In this document: piece after piece, positions 38,963 to 46,853 of the stretch
Numbering within the stretch: the stretch's first letter is position 1
Layout of the letters: every line of letters begins with the position of its first letter
Assembly: GCF_004296405.1 (NCBI RefSeq)
Contig: NZ_PSRR01000005.1
Location: 18,945-82,944, forward strand
Source of the DNA: Bradyrhizobium sp. Leo170
GTDB lineage: Bacteria; Pseudomonadota; Alphaproteobacteria; Rhizobiales; Xanthobacteraceae
Length of the DNA stretch: 64,000 bases
Direction: 5' to 3'
The notes under the pieces: model-generated
The model's input: the letters and a program-made list of their open reading frames with translations, nothing else
Databases searched by the model: none
Told to the model about the DNA's origin: nothing
Made by a program: the position numbers and the translations under genes

Positions 38963-39477
38963 AGCACGATAGCATCGGGCAAGTCTCTACCCTGCTCGCA
39001 AAACGCGAGGAGGCGACGAAAATTGCCGAAGCGGCGCGCATAGGGCTCCTGGAACCAATCCGCATTCTTCACGAGGGGCAGATCGTAATAACTCCCGGGA
39101 CGATCGTACCCGAAGAATATGTCCGGCAAGCCGTCATCGAAGCCGCCTACGAATGCATCCGGTCGATCGACAAGGAACTAAACAAGCTTGGCGTTTCGAC
39201 CCCACCGCTGGAGGAAGAGCCGGAAACGATTGAGGAATGGAAGCAGGCCGCCAACCGCTATCTCCGGGTTTGGGTGCGAGAGCTCGGCGGCCGGCTGAAA
39301 AACAAGCATCATCTCATCGACGCGCTCGCGATCGCCACGGCGGAAATGCGCGAAAAGGCCGAGTTGCATTCGGTACCGGTCGTGCCGAAAGCGATGCACG
39401 AAGAGCGAGTCACCGAACTCATCCAGTTCAATAATAAGCTCGAGGAGCGCGCGCGCCGCGGAGCGCAAGCTTCATAG
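38959..39477 (+). CDS. 172-residue helical protein, unknown function
   Basis: It has an N-terminal helix pair (QVSTLLAKREEATKIAEAARIGL) and an acidic middle (PPLEEEPETIEEWKQAANRY). Long helices follow (HHLIDALAIATAEMREKAELH, VTELIQFNNKLEERARRGAQ). It is probably a coiled-coil assembly protein. It is coupled to the zinc-finger gene upstream. Confidence 0.55.
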   Translation: MKHDSIGQVSTLLAKREEATKIAEAARIGLLEPIRILHEGQIVITPGTIVPEEYVRQAVIEAAYECIRSIDKELNKLGVSTPPLEEEPETIEEWKQAANRYLRVWVRELGGRLKNKHHLIDALAIATAEMREKAELHSVPVVPKAMHEERVTELIQFNNKLEERARRGAQAS

Positions 39478-39481
39478 CTTC

Positions 39482-39592
39482 ATGAACGGCTCCGATGCCG
39501 ACAGGCTCGCCTTTGCCGTCGAGCGCGCTGCGGCACAGGTCATTGCCGATATCAAAGGCGCCCATCAAAACCGGAGCGCCGACCGTGGCTGA
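39482..39592 (+). CDS. 36-residue small protein
   Basis: The frame MNGSDADRLAFAVERAAA then QVIADIKGAHQNRSADRG is helical. It starts four bases after the previous stop and overlaps the next GTG start by eight bases. It looks like a genuine tiny gene in a packed operon, though there is no family evidence. Confidence 0.4.
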   Translation: MNGSDADRLAFAVERAAAQVIADIKGAHQNRSADRG

Positions 39593-39980
39593 TGTGACCG
39601 GACCGATCTCATCGTTGCCAGGATCGCACCACGCGCTTCCGGAAGGGACAATGTGCGATCAGCATCCAGACCGGCCGGCGGTCGCTCGTGTACAGGGCGA
39701 AACCGACTCGTTCGGCTCCGAGATGAATGATCTCTGCGAAGAGTGCCTCAAGGCTGACCGCGAGTACGCTCGTTCACCGGAGGCTCGAACCGGCAAATGC
39801 GATTGGTGCAAGCAAGCCGCGACCGTTCTCGCTGACACGCGCGATTACGAGGAAGGCATGCACGGCCCCGTGTACCGCGTCTGCGGCGTTTGCAGGAAGC
39901 GGCGAGACGAGGAAGACCGAGCAGAGCTCGATCAATATGACAACGATTACGAGCCGTTCGACGACGGCTTCGACGATTAA
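39585..39980 (+). CDS. 131-residue cysteine-rich protein
   Basis: The start GTG 39585 is chosen over an upstream ATG at 39495 that would lie over the previous gene. TMCDQHPDRPAVARVQG with LCEECLK, CDWCKQ and CGVCRKRRDE gives three Cys pairs, so probably two zinc-binding knuckles. The C-terminal tail is very acidic (YDNDYEPFDDGFDD). It may bind a nucleic-acid enzyme or act as a DNA mimic. Confidence 0.55.
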   Translation: MADVTGPISSLPGSHHALPEGTMCDQHPDRPAVARVQGETDSFGSEMNDLCEECLKADREYARSPEARTGKCDWCKQAATVLADTRDYEEGMHGPVYRVCGVCRKRRDEEDRAELDQYDNDYEPFDDGFDD

Positions 39981-40008
39981 TCCCACCCAATCCAAAGGAG
40001 GTGAACCA

Positions 40009-40887
40009 GTGCGCAAGACCATCAAGGCCGATCTCGTCATCATCGATCCCCAAAACGACTTCATGGACATCAAACACGAAGGCAGCGGTTGGGTCGGCGC
40101 AGCAATGCCGGATGGGACGCTGTTTCGGTCTACGCTCCCGGTACCCGGCGCGCTTGACGACATGCGACGTGTCGCCAAGCTGGTAAAACGCGTCGGCCGC
40201 CGGCTCAACGACATCCACGTCACGCTGGACTCCCATCGCGTCGTCGACGTCGCACACCCCGGCTTCTGGCGCGGCCAGAACGGCCAGCACCCTGCACCCT
40301 TCACCATGATCACGAAGGCCGACATCAAGTCGGGTATGTGGGCACCGCGCAACCAGGCATACCGCCAGCGGATGCTCGACTACACCGCGGCGATCGAGGC
40401 TGCCGGCAAGTTCGTTCTGATGATTTGGCCGGAGCACTGCATCATCGGAAGTTGGGGTCACAACGTGGTCGATGATCTCCGCCTGGCCCTTACTGACTGG
40501 GAGCGCGACAACTTCGCCACGATCGATTTCGTCACAAAGGGCACCAACACCTTCACGGAGCACTACGGGGCCCTCATGGCCGAGGTGCCGGATCCCGCCG
40601 ACCCGTCCACGCAGTTGAACGGCGCCTTCCTCTCCGTTCTCCAGGAGGCCGACGTCATCGGTATCGCGGGCGAGGCCTCATCGCACTGCGTCGCCACCAC
40701 GATCCGGCAGATCGTCGACAACATCGGCGACGATCACCTCCGCAAGATCCACATCCTGACCGACAGCATGTCACCGGTCCCGCAGGCGCCCGGCGGACCT
40801 GATTTTCCTGCGATTGCCGCCCAGTTCCTCAAGGACATGGAAGCCCGAGGCCTAGTGCTGACCACGGCCGACGCCTTCTTGTCCTGA
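40009..40887 (+). CDS. Nicotinamidase-like cysteine hydrolase
   Basis: The protein has 292 residues. The start is GTG 40009 after AAAGGAGGTG, the best ribosome site of the operon. The catalytic Asp is in DLVIIDPQNDFMD, the metal-binding histidine region in VTLDSHRVVDVAHPGFW, a second HC pair in WPEHCIIGSWGHNV, and the nucleophile Cys in GEASSHCVATT. These fit the isochorismatase/nicotinamidase family, which turns nicotinamide into nicotinate in NAD salvage. It is unusual for a prophage and directly precedes the phosphorylation triad. Confidence 0.8.
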   Translation: MRKTIKADLVIIDPQNDFMDIKHEGSGWVGAAMPDGTLFRSTLPVPGALDDMRRVAKLVKRVGRRLNDIHVTLDSHRVVDVAHPGFWRGQNGQHPAPFTMITKADIKSGMWAPRNQAYRQRMLDYTAAIEAAGKFVLMIWPEHCIIGSWGHNVVDDLRLALTDWERDNFATIDFVTKGTNTFTEHYGALMAEVPDPADPSTQLNGAFLSVLQEADVIGIAGEASSHCVATTIRQIVDNIGDDHLRKIHILTDSMSPVPQAPGGPDFPAIAAQFLKDMEARGLVLTTADAFLS

Positions 40888-40925
40888 TCGCCTCCCCTCA
40901 CCCCGAAATTCAGAAAGGAGACTCC

Positions 40926-41675
40926 ATGCCCCGTCTCGATGGTACCGATGTCGAAACCCACACGGTGGGCAGCAACTTCTCATTCACCGGCGCGCGCATC
41001 GAAGGGCTCGGCGCGACCGAATATACGCTCGTCGACATCGAGGTCGACATGAGCGGCTCGGTCAGTTCCTTCCGGCCCGACCTGATCGCCGCTGTGAAGA
41101 CCGCTGTCGATGCCTGCGGAAAGTCCCCGCGGTCCGATAACCTGCTGATCCGCGTCGCCGCCTTCAGCACGATGTACCCGAAGGGCGTCAACGAGGTCCA
41201 CGGGTTCATCCCGCTCACCAACATCGACGTCGCCTCTTACGACACGCTGCAGCCGGGTGGCGGAACGCCGCTCTTTGATGCCTGCTACAGCGGCATCGGC
41301 GCATCTAATGCGTACGCCAAGATGCTGTACGACCAGGAGTTCAATGCTAACGCCATCAGTTTCTTTATCACCGATGGCGAGGACACTCATTCCGCGATGC
41401 GGCCCGCCCAAATCAGGGCCGAAGTCGAATTGGCCCAGCGCGAGGAATACCTCGAAAGCCACGTCAGCGTCCTGATCGGGATCAATGCCAGCAGCTGCAG
41501 CGGAGCGCTCCGGGACTTCCAGCGGGAAGCCGGCATCACCCAATACATCGACGCCGGCGACGCCACCAAGGGCAAGTTGGCCAAGCTGGCTCAATTCGTC
41601 TCGCAGTCGATCTCGAGCACATCGCAAGCATTGGGCACAGGCGGTCCGAGCCAATCGATCGCACCTACCATCTGA
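40926..41675 (+). CDS. von Willebrand factor A domain protein (TerY-like)
   Basis: The protein has 249 residues, starting at ATG 40926 after AGAAAGGAG. The metal-ion-dependent adhesion site is complete: DMSGS (41-45), the Thr of GGGTPLFDA (~T114) and the Asp of FFITDGED (~D150). It binds a divalent metal and partner proteins in the cytoplasm. It opens a vWA / PP2C / unknown / kinase gene set like the TerY-P phosphorylation triad. The small C-terminal tail is Ser/Gln-rich. Confidence 0.85.
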   Translation: MPRLDGTDVETHTVGSNFSFTGARIEGLGATEYTLVDIEVDMSGSVSSFRPDLIAAVKTAVDACGKSPRSDNLLIRVAAFSTMYPKGVNEVHGFIPLTNIDVASYDTLQPGGGTPLFDACYSGIGASNAYAKMLYDQEFNANAISFFITDGEDTHSAMRPAQIRAEVELAQREEYLESHVSVLIGINASSCSGALRDFQREAGITQYIDAGDATKGKLAKLAQFVSQSISSTSQALGTGGPSQSIAPTI

Positions 41676-41699
41676 GCAGAGCCGCCGCGGAGACCACCT

Positions 41700-42524
41700 A
41701 TGCGCTTCACAGCCGACCACGCCTTCCACATCGGATCGCAGCATCTCCGCGGCGGCATGCCGTGTCAGGACTATGCACTGTCGTATGCCAGCGACATCTT
41801 CGGTGCCGCAGTTGTTTCAGATGGCTGCTCGAGCGGCGGGCGTACCGATGTCGGGGCTAGAGTCGTCGCGCATTCCACGCTGACCTCTCTGATGGAAGCG
41901 CCTCGGTTTAATGAGCGCATCGTAGATCACTACAGCCACCGCCGCGATGAATGCGCGCGATCTGCACTGTACCTCCAACCCGATGATCTGCTCGCGACAT
42001 GCGTGTATGTCGCCATTTCTGGCGACAGAGCGATGTCTCGGATCGTCGGCGATGGCGTCGCGGCCGGCATTGATCGAGATGGTAGGCTCGTGATGAACCG
42101 GATCGAGTGGGCCAAGAACATGCCGGTCTACCGCGCCTATTGGCGGACCGACGAGTATCGCGCATTCATCACAGCACATGGCGGGATGGACGCGCGGGCC
42201 CTCTCGCAGCACATATTTGCTCCTGACTGCGCCCCTTCAGAGTTTATCGGCCGTCATACGGTCGAAGACGGGCTTGTCGGCACCAGCATCGACCATGACC
42301 TGCAGATGTTCCGATTTATCGCCGTTTTCTCTGATGGGGTCACACAAGTCGACGGCATGGATTGGCGCGACGTCGTCACCGAACTTATGTCGTTCAAGTC
42401 GACTGAGGGAGCCTTCGTGAAGCGGCGGATGCTCCGCTTCCTCAGGGACTGCCTGCGCCACGGTAAAGGCCCGATCGACGATATAGCGATGGCCTGCATT
42501 CACATCGAGCACGAGGCGCTGTGA
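41700..42524 (+). CDS. PP2C-type protein phosphatase
   Basis: The protein has 274 residues. The metal-binding aspartates are recognisable: AVVSDGCSSGG (motif with D near residue 41), MSRIVGDGVAAG, FIAVFSDGVTQVDG and IDDIAMACIHIE. A Q/H-rich start (FTADHAFHIGSQHLRGGMPCQDY) is the usual PP2C entry strand. It would remove phosphates placed by the kinase encoded two genes downstream. It is the second gene of the triad, 24 bp after the vWA gene. Confidence 0.85.
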   Translation: MRFTADHAFHIGSQHLRGGMPCQDYALSYASDIFGAAVVSDGCSSGGRTDVGARVVAHSTLTSLMEAPRFNERIVDHYSHRRDECARSALYLQPDDLLATCVYVAISGDRAMSRIVGDGVAAGIDRDGRLVMNRIEWAKNMPVYRAYWRTDEYRAFITAHGGMDARALSQHIFAPDCAPSEFIGRHTVEDGLVGTSIDHDLQMFRFIAVFSDGVTQVDGMDWRDVVTELMSFKSTEGAFVKRRMLRFLRDCLRHGKGPIDDIAMACIHIEHEAL

Positions 42525-42904
42525 TGGCGCAGACCTTCTTCCAGGACTTCCGCAAGGATAACGGCTTCCCCGTGACGGTCGAGTACAGCTATCGGCCGGG
42601 AAGCGAAACCACCTATTCGCCGCGGTTCGGTGCCGAAGGTGGAGATCCTTGCGACATCTGTATCATAGCGTCGTGGCCAAACACGCCGGAATACAATCGC
42701 GTGTTCGGAATCCTGCGCAACCTGGAATGGGGCCGTCACCCGCGCTGGCTGACGCCCTTCGTCTGGCTCGCTCTCCAGACGGTGAAGCTGGACATCTGGC
42801 TCCGCGAACTCCCGGCCGCCCTATCGGAGGCCGAGCGCGAGCGCATGGAGGAGTGGCTCATCGAGCACCACGTCTACGAACCCTCCGAGGAGGACTTCTA
42901 CTGA
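42524..42904 (+). CDS. 126-residue protein inserted in the phosphorylation gene set
   Basis: The start ATG 42524 overlaps the phosphatase stop (GTGATG). AQTFFQDFRKDNGFPVTVEYSYRPGSETTYSP is beta-like. GDPCDICIIASWPNTPEYN and a helical C-terminus (LPAALSEAERERMEEWLIEHHVYEP) follow. It resembles small phage proteins that begin with F-x-D-x-R and contain a W-P-x-x-x-x-Y core. No catalytic motif is visible. It may be a substrate or scaffold of the triad. Confidence 0.55.
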   Translation: MAQTFFQDFRKDNGFPVTVEYSYRPGSETTYSPRFGAEGGDPCDICIIASWPNTPEYNRVFGILRNLEWGRHPRWLTPFVWLALQTVKLDIWLRELPAALSEAERERMEEWLIEHHVYEPSEEDFY

Positions 42905-44649
42905 TGGCGCGCAAGGGTGCGATCAATGTTCTCCTCGACGGCCGCGGCGGCGTGACGCTGCGCGAGTCCGATTACATCACGACCGGCGGCGAGGGCTCAA
43001 TCTACAAGACCGGCCAGACCGTGGTGAAGCTCTACACCGATCCGAACAAGATGGCGCGCGACGGCATGCCGGAGAAGGTGAAGATGCTGGCGCGGCTGCA
43101 GCATCCTGGCATCGTCGCGCCGCACGGCCTGGTGCTCGACGACTCCCGGAAGCCGATTGGCTTCTACATGCCGTTCGTCGTCGGCGAGCCGATGTCGCGG
43201 GTCTTTGTCTCGGATTACCGGTCACGGACGGGCTTCGGTGAGTGGGATGCCGTCGCGGTTACCCAGTGCATGTTCGATATCGTAGCCTATGCGCACACAC
43301 AGCAGGTTCTGCTGGTCGACGCCAACGAACTGAACTGGCTGGTCCATTTTACAAAGGGCAATGCCGCGTCCGCCTCGGTGATCGATGTCGACTCCTGGGC
43401 GATAGGCCGATGGCCGGCGACGGTCATCATGCCCTCAATCCGGGATTGGAGCGCCAAGGCCTTCTCGCCGGAGACCGATTGGTTTGCCTGGGGCATCGTC
43501 GCCTTCCAGGTCTTCACGGGAATCCATCCCTTCAAGGGGCGGATCGAGGGCTACAAGCCCGGCGACCTCGTCCGGAGGATGAAGGATAACGCCTCGGTTT
43601 TCGACCAGCGCGCAAAGCTGCCGCTGTCGGTCCGCGACTTTTCGTGCATTCCAGGCCCGTTGCTGGATTGGTTCCAGGCAACGTTCCAACTGGGCAAGCG
43701 CGGCACGCCGCCGGCGCCGACCGTTATGGGCAAGCCAGCGAAGGCCGCGCAAGTCATGCGCGCCGTCACCACGGCCGCCGGCGGCGCGCTGGTGTTCGAG
43801 AAGTTGTTCGCGCGCACCGGCGATCCCGTCACCAGGATCTGGGCGAACGGCGCGGTCCGGCTTGCATCCGGTGAGCTATGCGACCTCGAAACTGGAATGA
43901 GCATCGCCTACCAGATGCCGGCCGACGCCGAGGTCATCAAGGTCCCGGAAGGATGGGTGATCTCGCTCCCGACTTCGACCGAAATCGTCTTCGCGCACAT
44001 CCCATATGAAGTCGTCGGGGGCGTCGGCGGCCGCAGGCTCGCCGAGCAACCACTGCTGCCGCTCCGTCGCATCTTCCGCGCTGGCAAGACGCTGTTCGGG
44101 GTCACCGACCGCCAACTGATCGAGCTCGAGCTCAACGACGTCGGCCGACCACGGATGATCATGGATCGGCGCTGGAACATGCTCGTCGGGGCGACGACCT
44201 GGCTGGATGATGTTGCGGTCACCAACGCGCTCGGCAATGCTTTCGTGGTGCTGCCGCATGCCGGCGGCATTTCGCAGATCCGCGTGGCCGAACTCGACGG
44301 CAAGACCGTGGTTGCCGGCAAGGCCTGCGGCCGGTTCGCCGCCTTCACCGTCGTCGACAAGCAAGGCGTCTACGGCAAGGTCGAACTGACCTTCGACAAG
44401 ACCTTCACCCGGTACCAGGCATGGGTCGGCCCCGCCGACGGTCCCGAGCTCAATATGGCGATTTTGCCGCGCGGCGTCGTAGCCACCATCACCGACGACT
44501 TCGAGATCACGATCTTCGTCCCGACCACGGGCACCGTAAACAAGGTGCGCGATACCGGAGTCAGCACCGCGATGAAGCTGGCGGCATGGAGCGAGCGGAT
44601 CGTCTACATCCTCGACGGCGCGGTCTGGCAGATGAGGATGGCACCGTGA
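42904..44649 (+). CDS. Ser/Thr kinase with a C-terminal beta-rich (propeller-like) half
   Basis: The protein has 581 residues; the start ATG 42904 overlaps the previous stop (TGATG). The kinase half has the glycine loop GGEGSIY (28-34), lysine in VVKLY (K42), helix C glutamate near 57, catalytic segment LLVDANELNWLV (D139, N144) and a DFG equivalent DVDSW (161-165). The VDSW/VDSF form is characteristic of kinases in TerY-P triads. Residues ~290-581 are repeated beta strands with G/W spacing, probably a propeller for binding partners. Confidence 0.82.
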   Translation: MARKGAINVLLDGRGGVTLRESDYITTGGEGSIYKTGQTVVKLYTDPNKMARDGMPEKVKMLARLQHPGIVAPHGLVLDDSRKPIGFYMPFVVGEPMSRVFVSDYRSRTGFGEWDAVAVTQCMFDIVAYAHTQQVLLVDANELNWLVHFTKGNAASASVIDVDSWAIGRWPATVIMPSIRDWSAKAFSPETDWFAWGIVAFQVFTGIHPFKGRIEGYKPGDLVRRMKDNASVFDQRAKLPLSVRDFSCIPGPLLDWFQATFQLGKRGTPPAPTVMGKPAKAAQVMRAVTTAAGGALVFEKLFARTGDPVTRIWANGAVRLASGELCDLETGMSIAYQMPADAEVIKVPEGWVISLPTSTEIVFAHIPYEVVGGVGGRRLAEQPLLPLRRIFRAGKTLFGVTDRQLIELELNDVGRPRMIMDRRWNMLVGATTWLDDVAVTNALGNAFVVLPHAGGISQIRVAELDGKTVVAGKACGRFAAFTVVDKQGVYGKVELTFDKTFTRYQAWVGPADGPELNMAILPRGVVATITDDFEITIFVPTTGTVNKVRDTGVSTAMKLAAWSERIVYILDGAVWQMRMAP

Positions 44650-44837
44650 AGAGACAGAAGTGGAATTGGCGGAAGCACCTCACACCCGCGGAAGCCGCGT
44701 TTATGCGGGAGTGCGATGCTGAAGCGAAGAAGATCGCCGAGGCCCAGTCACGTTGGAGCGCGAAGTACCAACTCGAGCGCATCAAAATCGTCAACCGCGC
44801 CCTGGAGCGCGCGATACATGCTGGAGGCGAGGCATGA
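44646..44837 (+). CDS. 63-residue basic helical protein
   Basis: GTG 44646 overlaps the kinase stop. KRQKWNWRKHLTPAEAAFMRECDAEAKKIAEAQ continues as an amphipathic helix to the end. The role is unknown. The next gene overlaps its stop. Confidence 0.5.
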   Translation: MKRQKWNWRKHLTPAEAAFMRECDAEAKKIAEAQSRWSAKYQLERIKIVNRALERAIHAGGEA

Positions 44838-45316
44838 CGTTCTATCGGACCTGCACCGGCTGTGTCGTCCAAGGGCAACCATGCGACGCGCGCGACGGGT
44901 TACGCAAGAAACTCAAGGGTCTCGGCGTTACGTCGGTGAAATGGAAATGCGCCGATCGCATCGCGAGGTTTCAGGTCGGCGACCTGGTCTGGGTCGACAC
45001 AGTCGCGGACCCCAACGATTACGGAGATGACGGCGAACCGTATCGCGACGAATTTCCGGGCGTCATCGTCGATGCGGCAGGCGCTAAACCGCTCGTCTTC
45101 ATTGATCCCGGCGTGAAGGGGAAGAGTGAGGAAGCCGCGTTCGTAGCCGCTAAGTCAAACGGCTTCTGCCGAATTCCGCTGTCGAGGCTCAAAGAGCGCG
45201 AGGGCGAAAAGGAAAAAATCTGCCAGTCGTGCCAATGGCCAGAATGGAAGGGCCATCATCCAGGTTTTTCCTGCGCGATCTCCCACAAATCTGCCGAAGA
45301 TAACGCGCCCTTCTGA
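44834..45316 (+). CDS. 160-residue zinc-binding-like protein
   Basis: MTFYRTCTGCVVQGQPC starts a cysteine knuckle. KWKCADRIARFQVGDLVWVDTV and FPGVIVDAAGAKPLVFIDPG look like a small SH3-like barrel. The end KICQSCQWPEWKGHHPGFSC is a second Cys/His knuckle. It is possibly an RNA- or DNA-binding accessory protein. The start ATG 44834 overlaps the upstream stop. Confidence 0.55.
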   Translation: MTFYRTCTGCVVQGQPCDARDGLRKKLKGLGVTSVKWKCADRIARFQVGDLVWVDTVADPNDYGDDGEPYRDEFPGVIVDAAGAKPLVFIDPGVKGKSEEAAFVAAKSNGFCRIPLSRLKEREGEKEKICQSCQWPEWKGHHPGFSCAISHKSAEDNAPF

Positions 45317-45330
45317 GAATGGAGCCGCCG

Positions 45331-46278
45331 ATGATAATCCGCGTATGCGACCTCGAGACCACCGGCCTTGATGCTTCAGATGAAGTCATTGAGATCGGAT
45401 ACACCGATATCGTGAAGGTCTCCGGCGTTTGGAGCATGTCGTCGCGCAGCGAGCAGTCATTCGCGCGCCCGGCCAGACCGATCCCACCCGAAGCATCGGC
45501 CGTCCACCACATCACGGATGAAGACGTGAAGGACGCTCCGGCGTGGTCCGACGCATGGCGCCTGCTCGTCCAGACCCCTGATGATGGAGGCAAGATCACG
45601 TTTGCCGCGCATATGGCGCAATACGAGCGGCAATATCTCGATCCGTTGTTCCAGGCCGATTGGGTCTGCACCTGGAAATGCAGCTTTCGTCAGTGGCCCG
45701 ACTTCGAGAGCCATTCGCTTCAGGTTCTCCGCTACGCTCTCAAGCTGCCGGCGGATCCCAAGCGCGCGGCGCCGGCCCATCGCGCACCGCCCGACTCTTA
45801 CGTCTGCGGACTCCTGCTGCTCGAGCTCCTCCAGCACCAGACCCTTGAGACGCTGATTGAGTGGAGCGCCCAGCCGCCGATCTTCACCAAGTTCGATTTT
45901 GGGCAGTTCAAGGGTAAGCCGCTGTCAGCCGCGGACGCTGGCTATCTCGATTGGCTCGGCAACAAGGATCACAATCTCGGTGAGGACTGGCGCTGGAACG
46001 CGCGCCGTGAGATCGAACGTCGTGCCAACGCCAAGGTTGAGGAAGCCGCGCGAGCCCGTCGGGGATACCTCGAGCAATCCCTCGCCGCGATCCCCGGTGC
46101 CGTATCGGTGCGCGATCTCGAGAACTGGTGGCACGGACAATCCGATCACTGGGCCGCACACGGTATCCTTGTCGACTCCAAAGAATACGAGATGCTGCGC
46201 AAGGCGTGCGCCGACCGGAAGCAGCACCTGCTTCGTACCGGCGAGCCCCAGTTCGAACCGCCTGGAGCATCGACATGA
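45331..46278 (+). CDS. DnaQ-like 3'-5' exonuclease (ExoX type)
   Basis: The protein has 315 residues. ATG 45331 is chosen because GGAG lies six bases before it, whereas ATG 45319 lies before that site. DEDD residues are seen in CDLETTGLD, HHITDEDV, AHMAQYERQYLD and the final H...D of HRAPPDSY. Residues ~195-225 (TKFDFGQFKGKPLSAADAGYLDWL) are the exonuclease X C-terminal motif. A long basic helical tail follows. It may trim DNA ends in phage recombination. Confidence 0.85.
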   Translation: MIIRVCDLETTGLDASDEVIEIGYTDIVKVSGVWSMSSRSEQSFARPARPIPPEASAVHHITDEDVKDAPAWSDAWRLLVQTPDDGGKITFAAHMAQYERQYLDPLFQADWVCTWKCSFRQWPDFESHSLQVLRYALKLPADPKRAAPAHRAPPDSYVCGLLLLELLQHQTLETLIEWSAQPPIFTKFDFGQFKGKPLSAADAGYLDWLGNKDHNLGEDWRWNARREIERRANAKVEEAARARRGYLEQSLAAIPGAVSVRDLENWWHGQSDHWAAHGILVDSKEYEMLRKACADRKQHLLRTGEPQFEPPGAST

Positions 46279-46853
46279 ACGCGCACGCGCACAATCCAGG
46301 CGGCAAGGCCCGCCTGACGCTGACGGACGGCGTCGCCGGCGACGCGATGTTTGCCGGCCCGAACGACTGCTACCGGCTCATCCTGACACGGAAGTGGGTC
46401 AACCTGTTCAATGCCTCGACCAGGCTGCCGAACAACTTCGTCCTCTGGATCTGCCACAACCCGTCGATCGCCGATGCCTCAATCGACGACCCGACGATGA
46501 ACCGCGTGATCGACTTCTCGATGGCGTGGGGCTTCGACGGCTTGGCCATGATGAACGTGTTCGACTACCGGGCGACCGATCCGAAGGATCTGCTGGCGCC
46601 CGGCGTGGTGCCCTGCAGCCGCGCCAACCTTCCGCTGATCCGGGACACTGCAAAGCAAGCGCAGATGATCGTCTGCGCCTGGGGCAACGTCGAACGCAAG
46701 CTGCTCGACCAGGCCATCGAAGTGGAATCCGCGTTGCGCGCGGATGGCCACACGCTCTGGTCCCTGGGGTTGAACAAGGGCGGCACGCCCAAACATCCCG
46801 GACGAATTGCCGGCGACACACCGCTCGTTGAATTTAAGGAGCTTAGAATATGA
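46275..46853 (+). CDS. DUF1643 family protein
   Basis: The protein has 192 residues. The start ATG 46275 overlaps the previous stop. CYRLILTRKW, FVLWICHNPSIADASIDDPTMNRVIDFSMAWGFDGLAMMNVF and MIVCAWG are the conserved blocks of DUF1643, including the N-P-S-x-A-D-x-x-x-D-D-x-T signature. The family is common in phages and near DNA modification genes. Its biochemical role is unknown. Confidence 0.85.
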   Translation: MNAHAHNPGGKARLTLTDGVAGDAMFAGPNDCYRLILTRKWVNLFNASTRLPNNFVLWICHNPSIADASIDDPTMNRVIDFSMAWGFDGLAMMNVFDYRATDPKDLLAPGVVPCSRANLPLIRDTAKQAQMIVCAWGNVERKLLDQAIEVESALRADGHTLWSLGLNKGGTPKHPGRIAGDTPLVEFKELRI

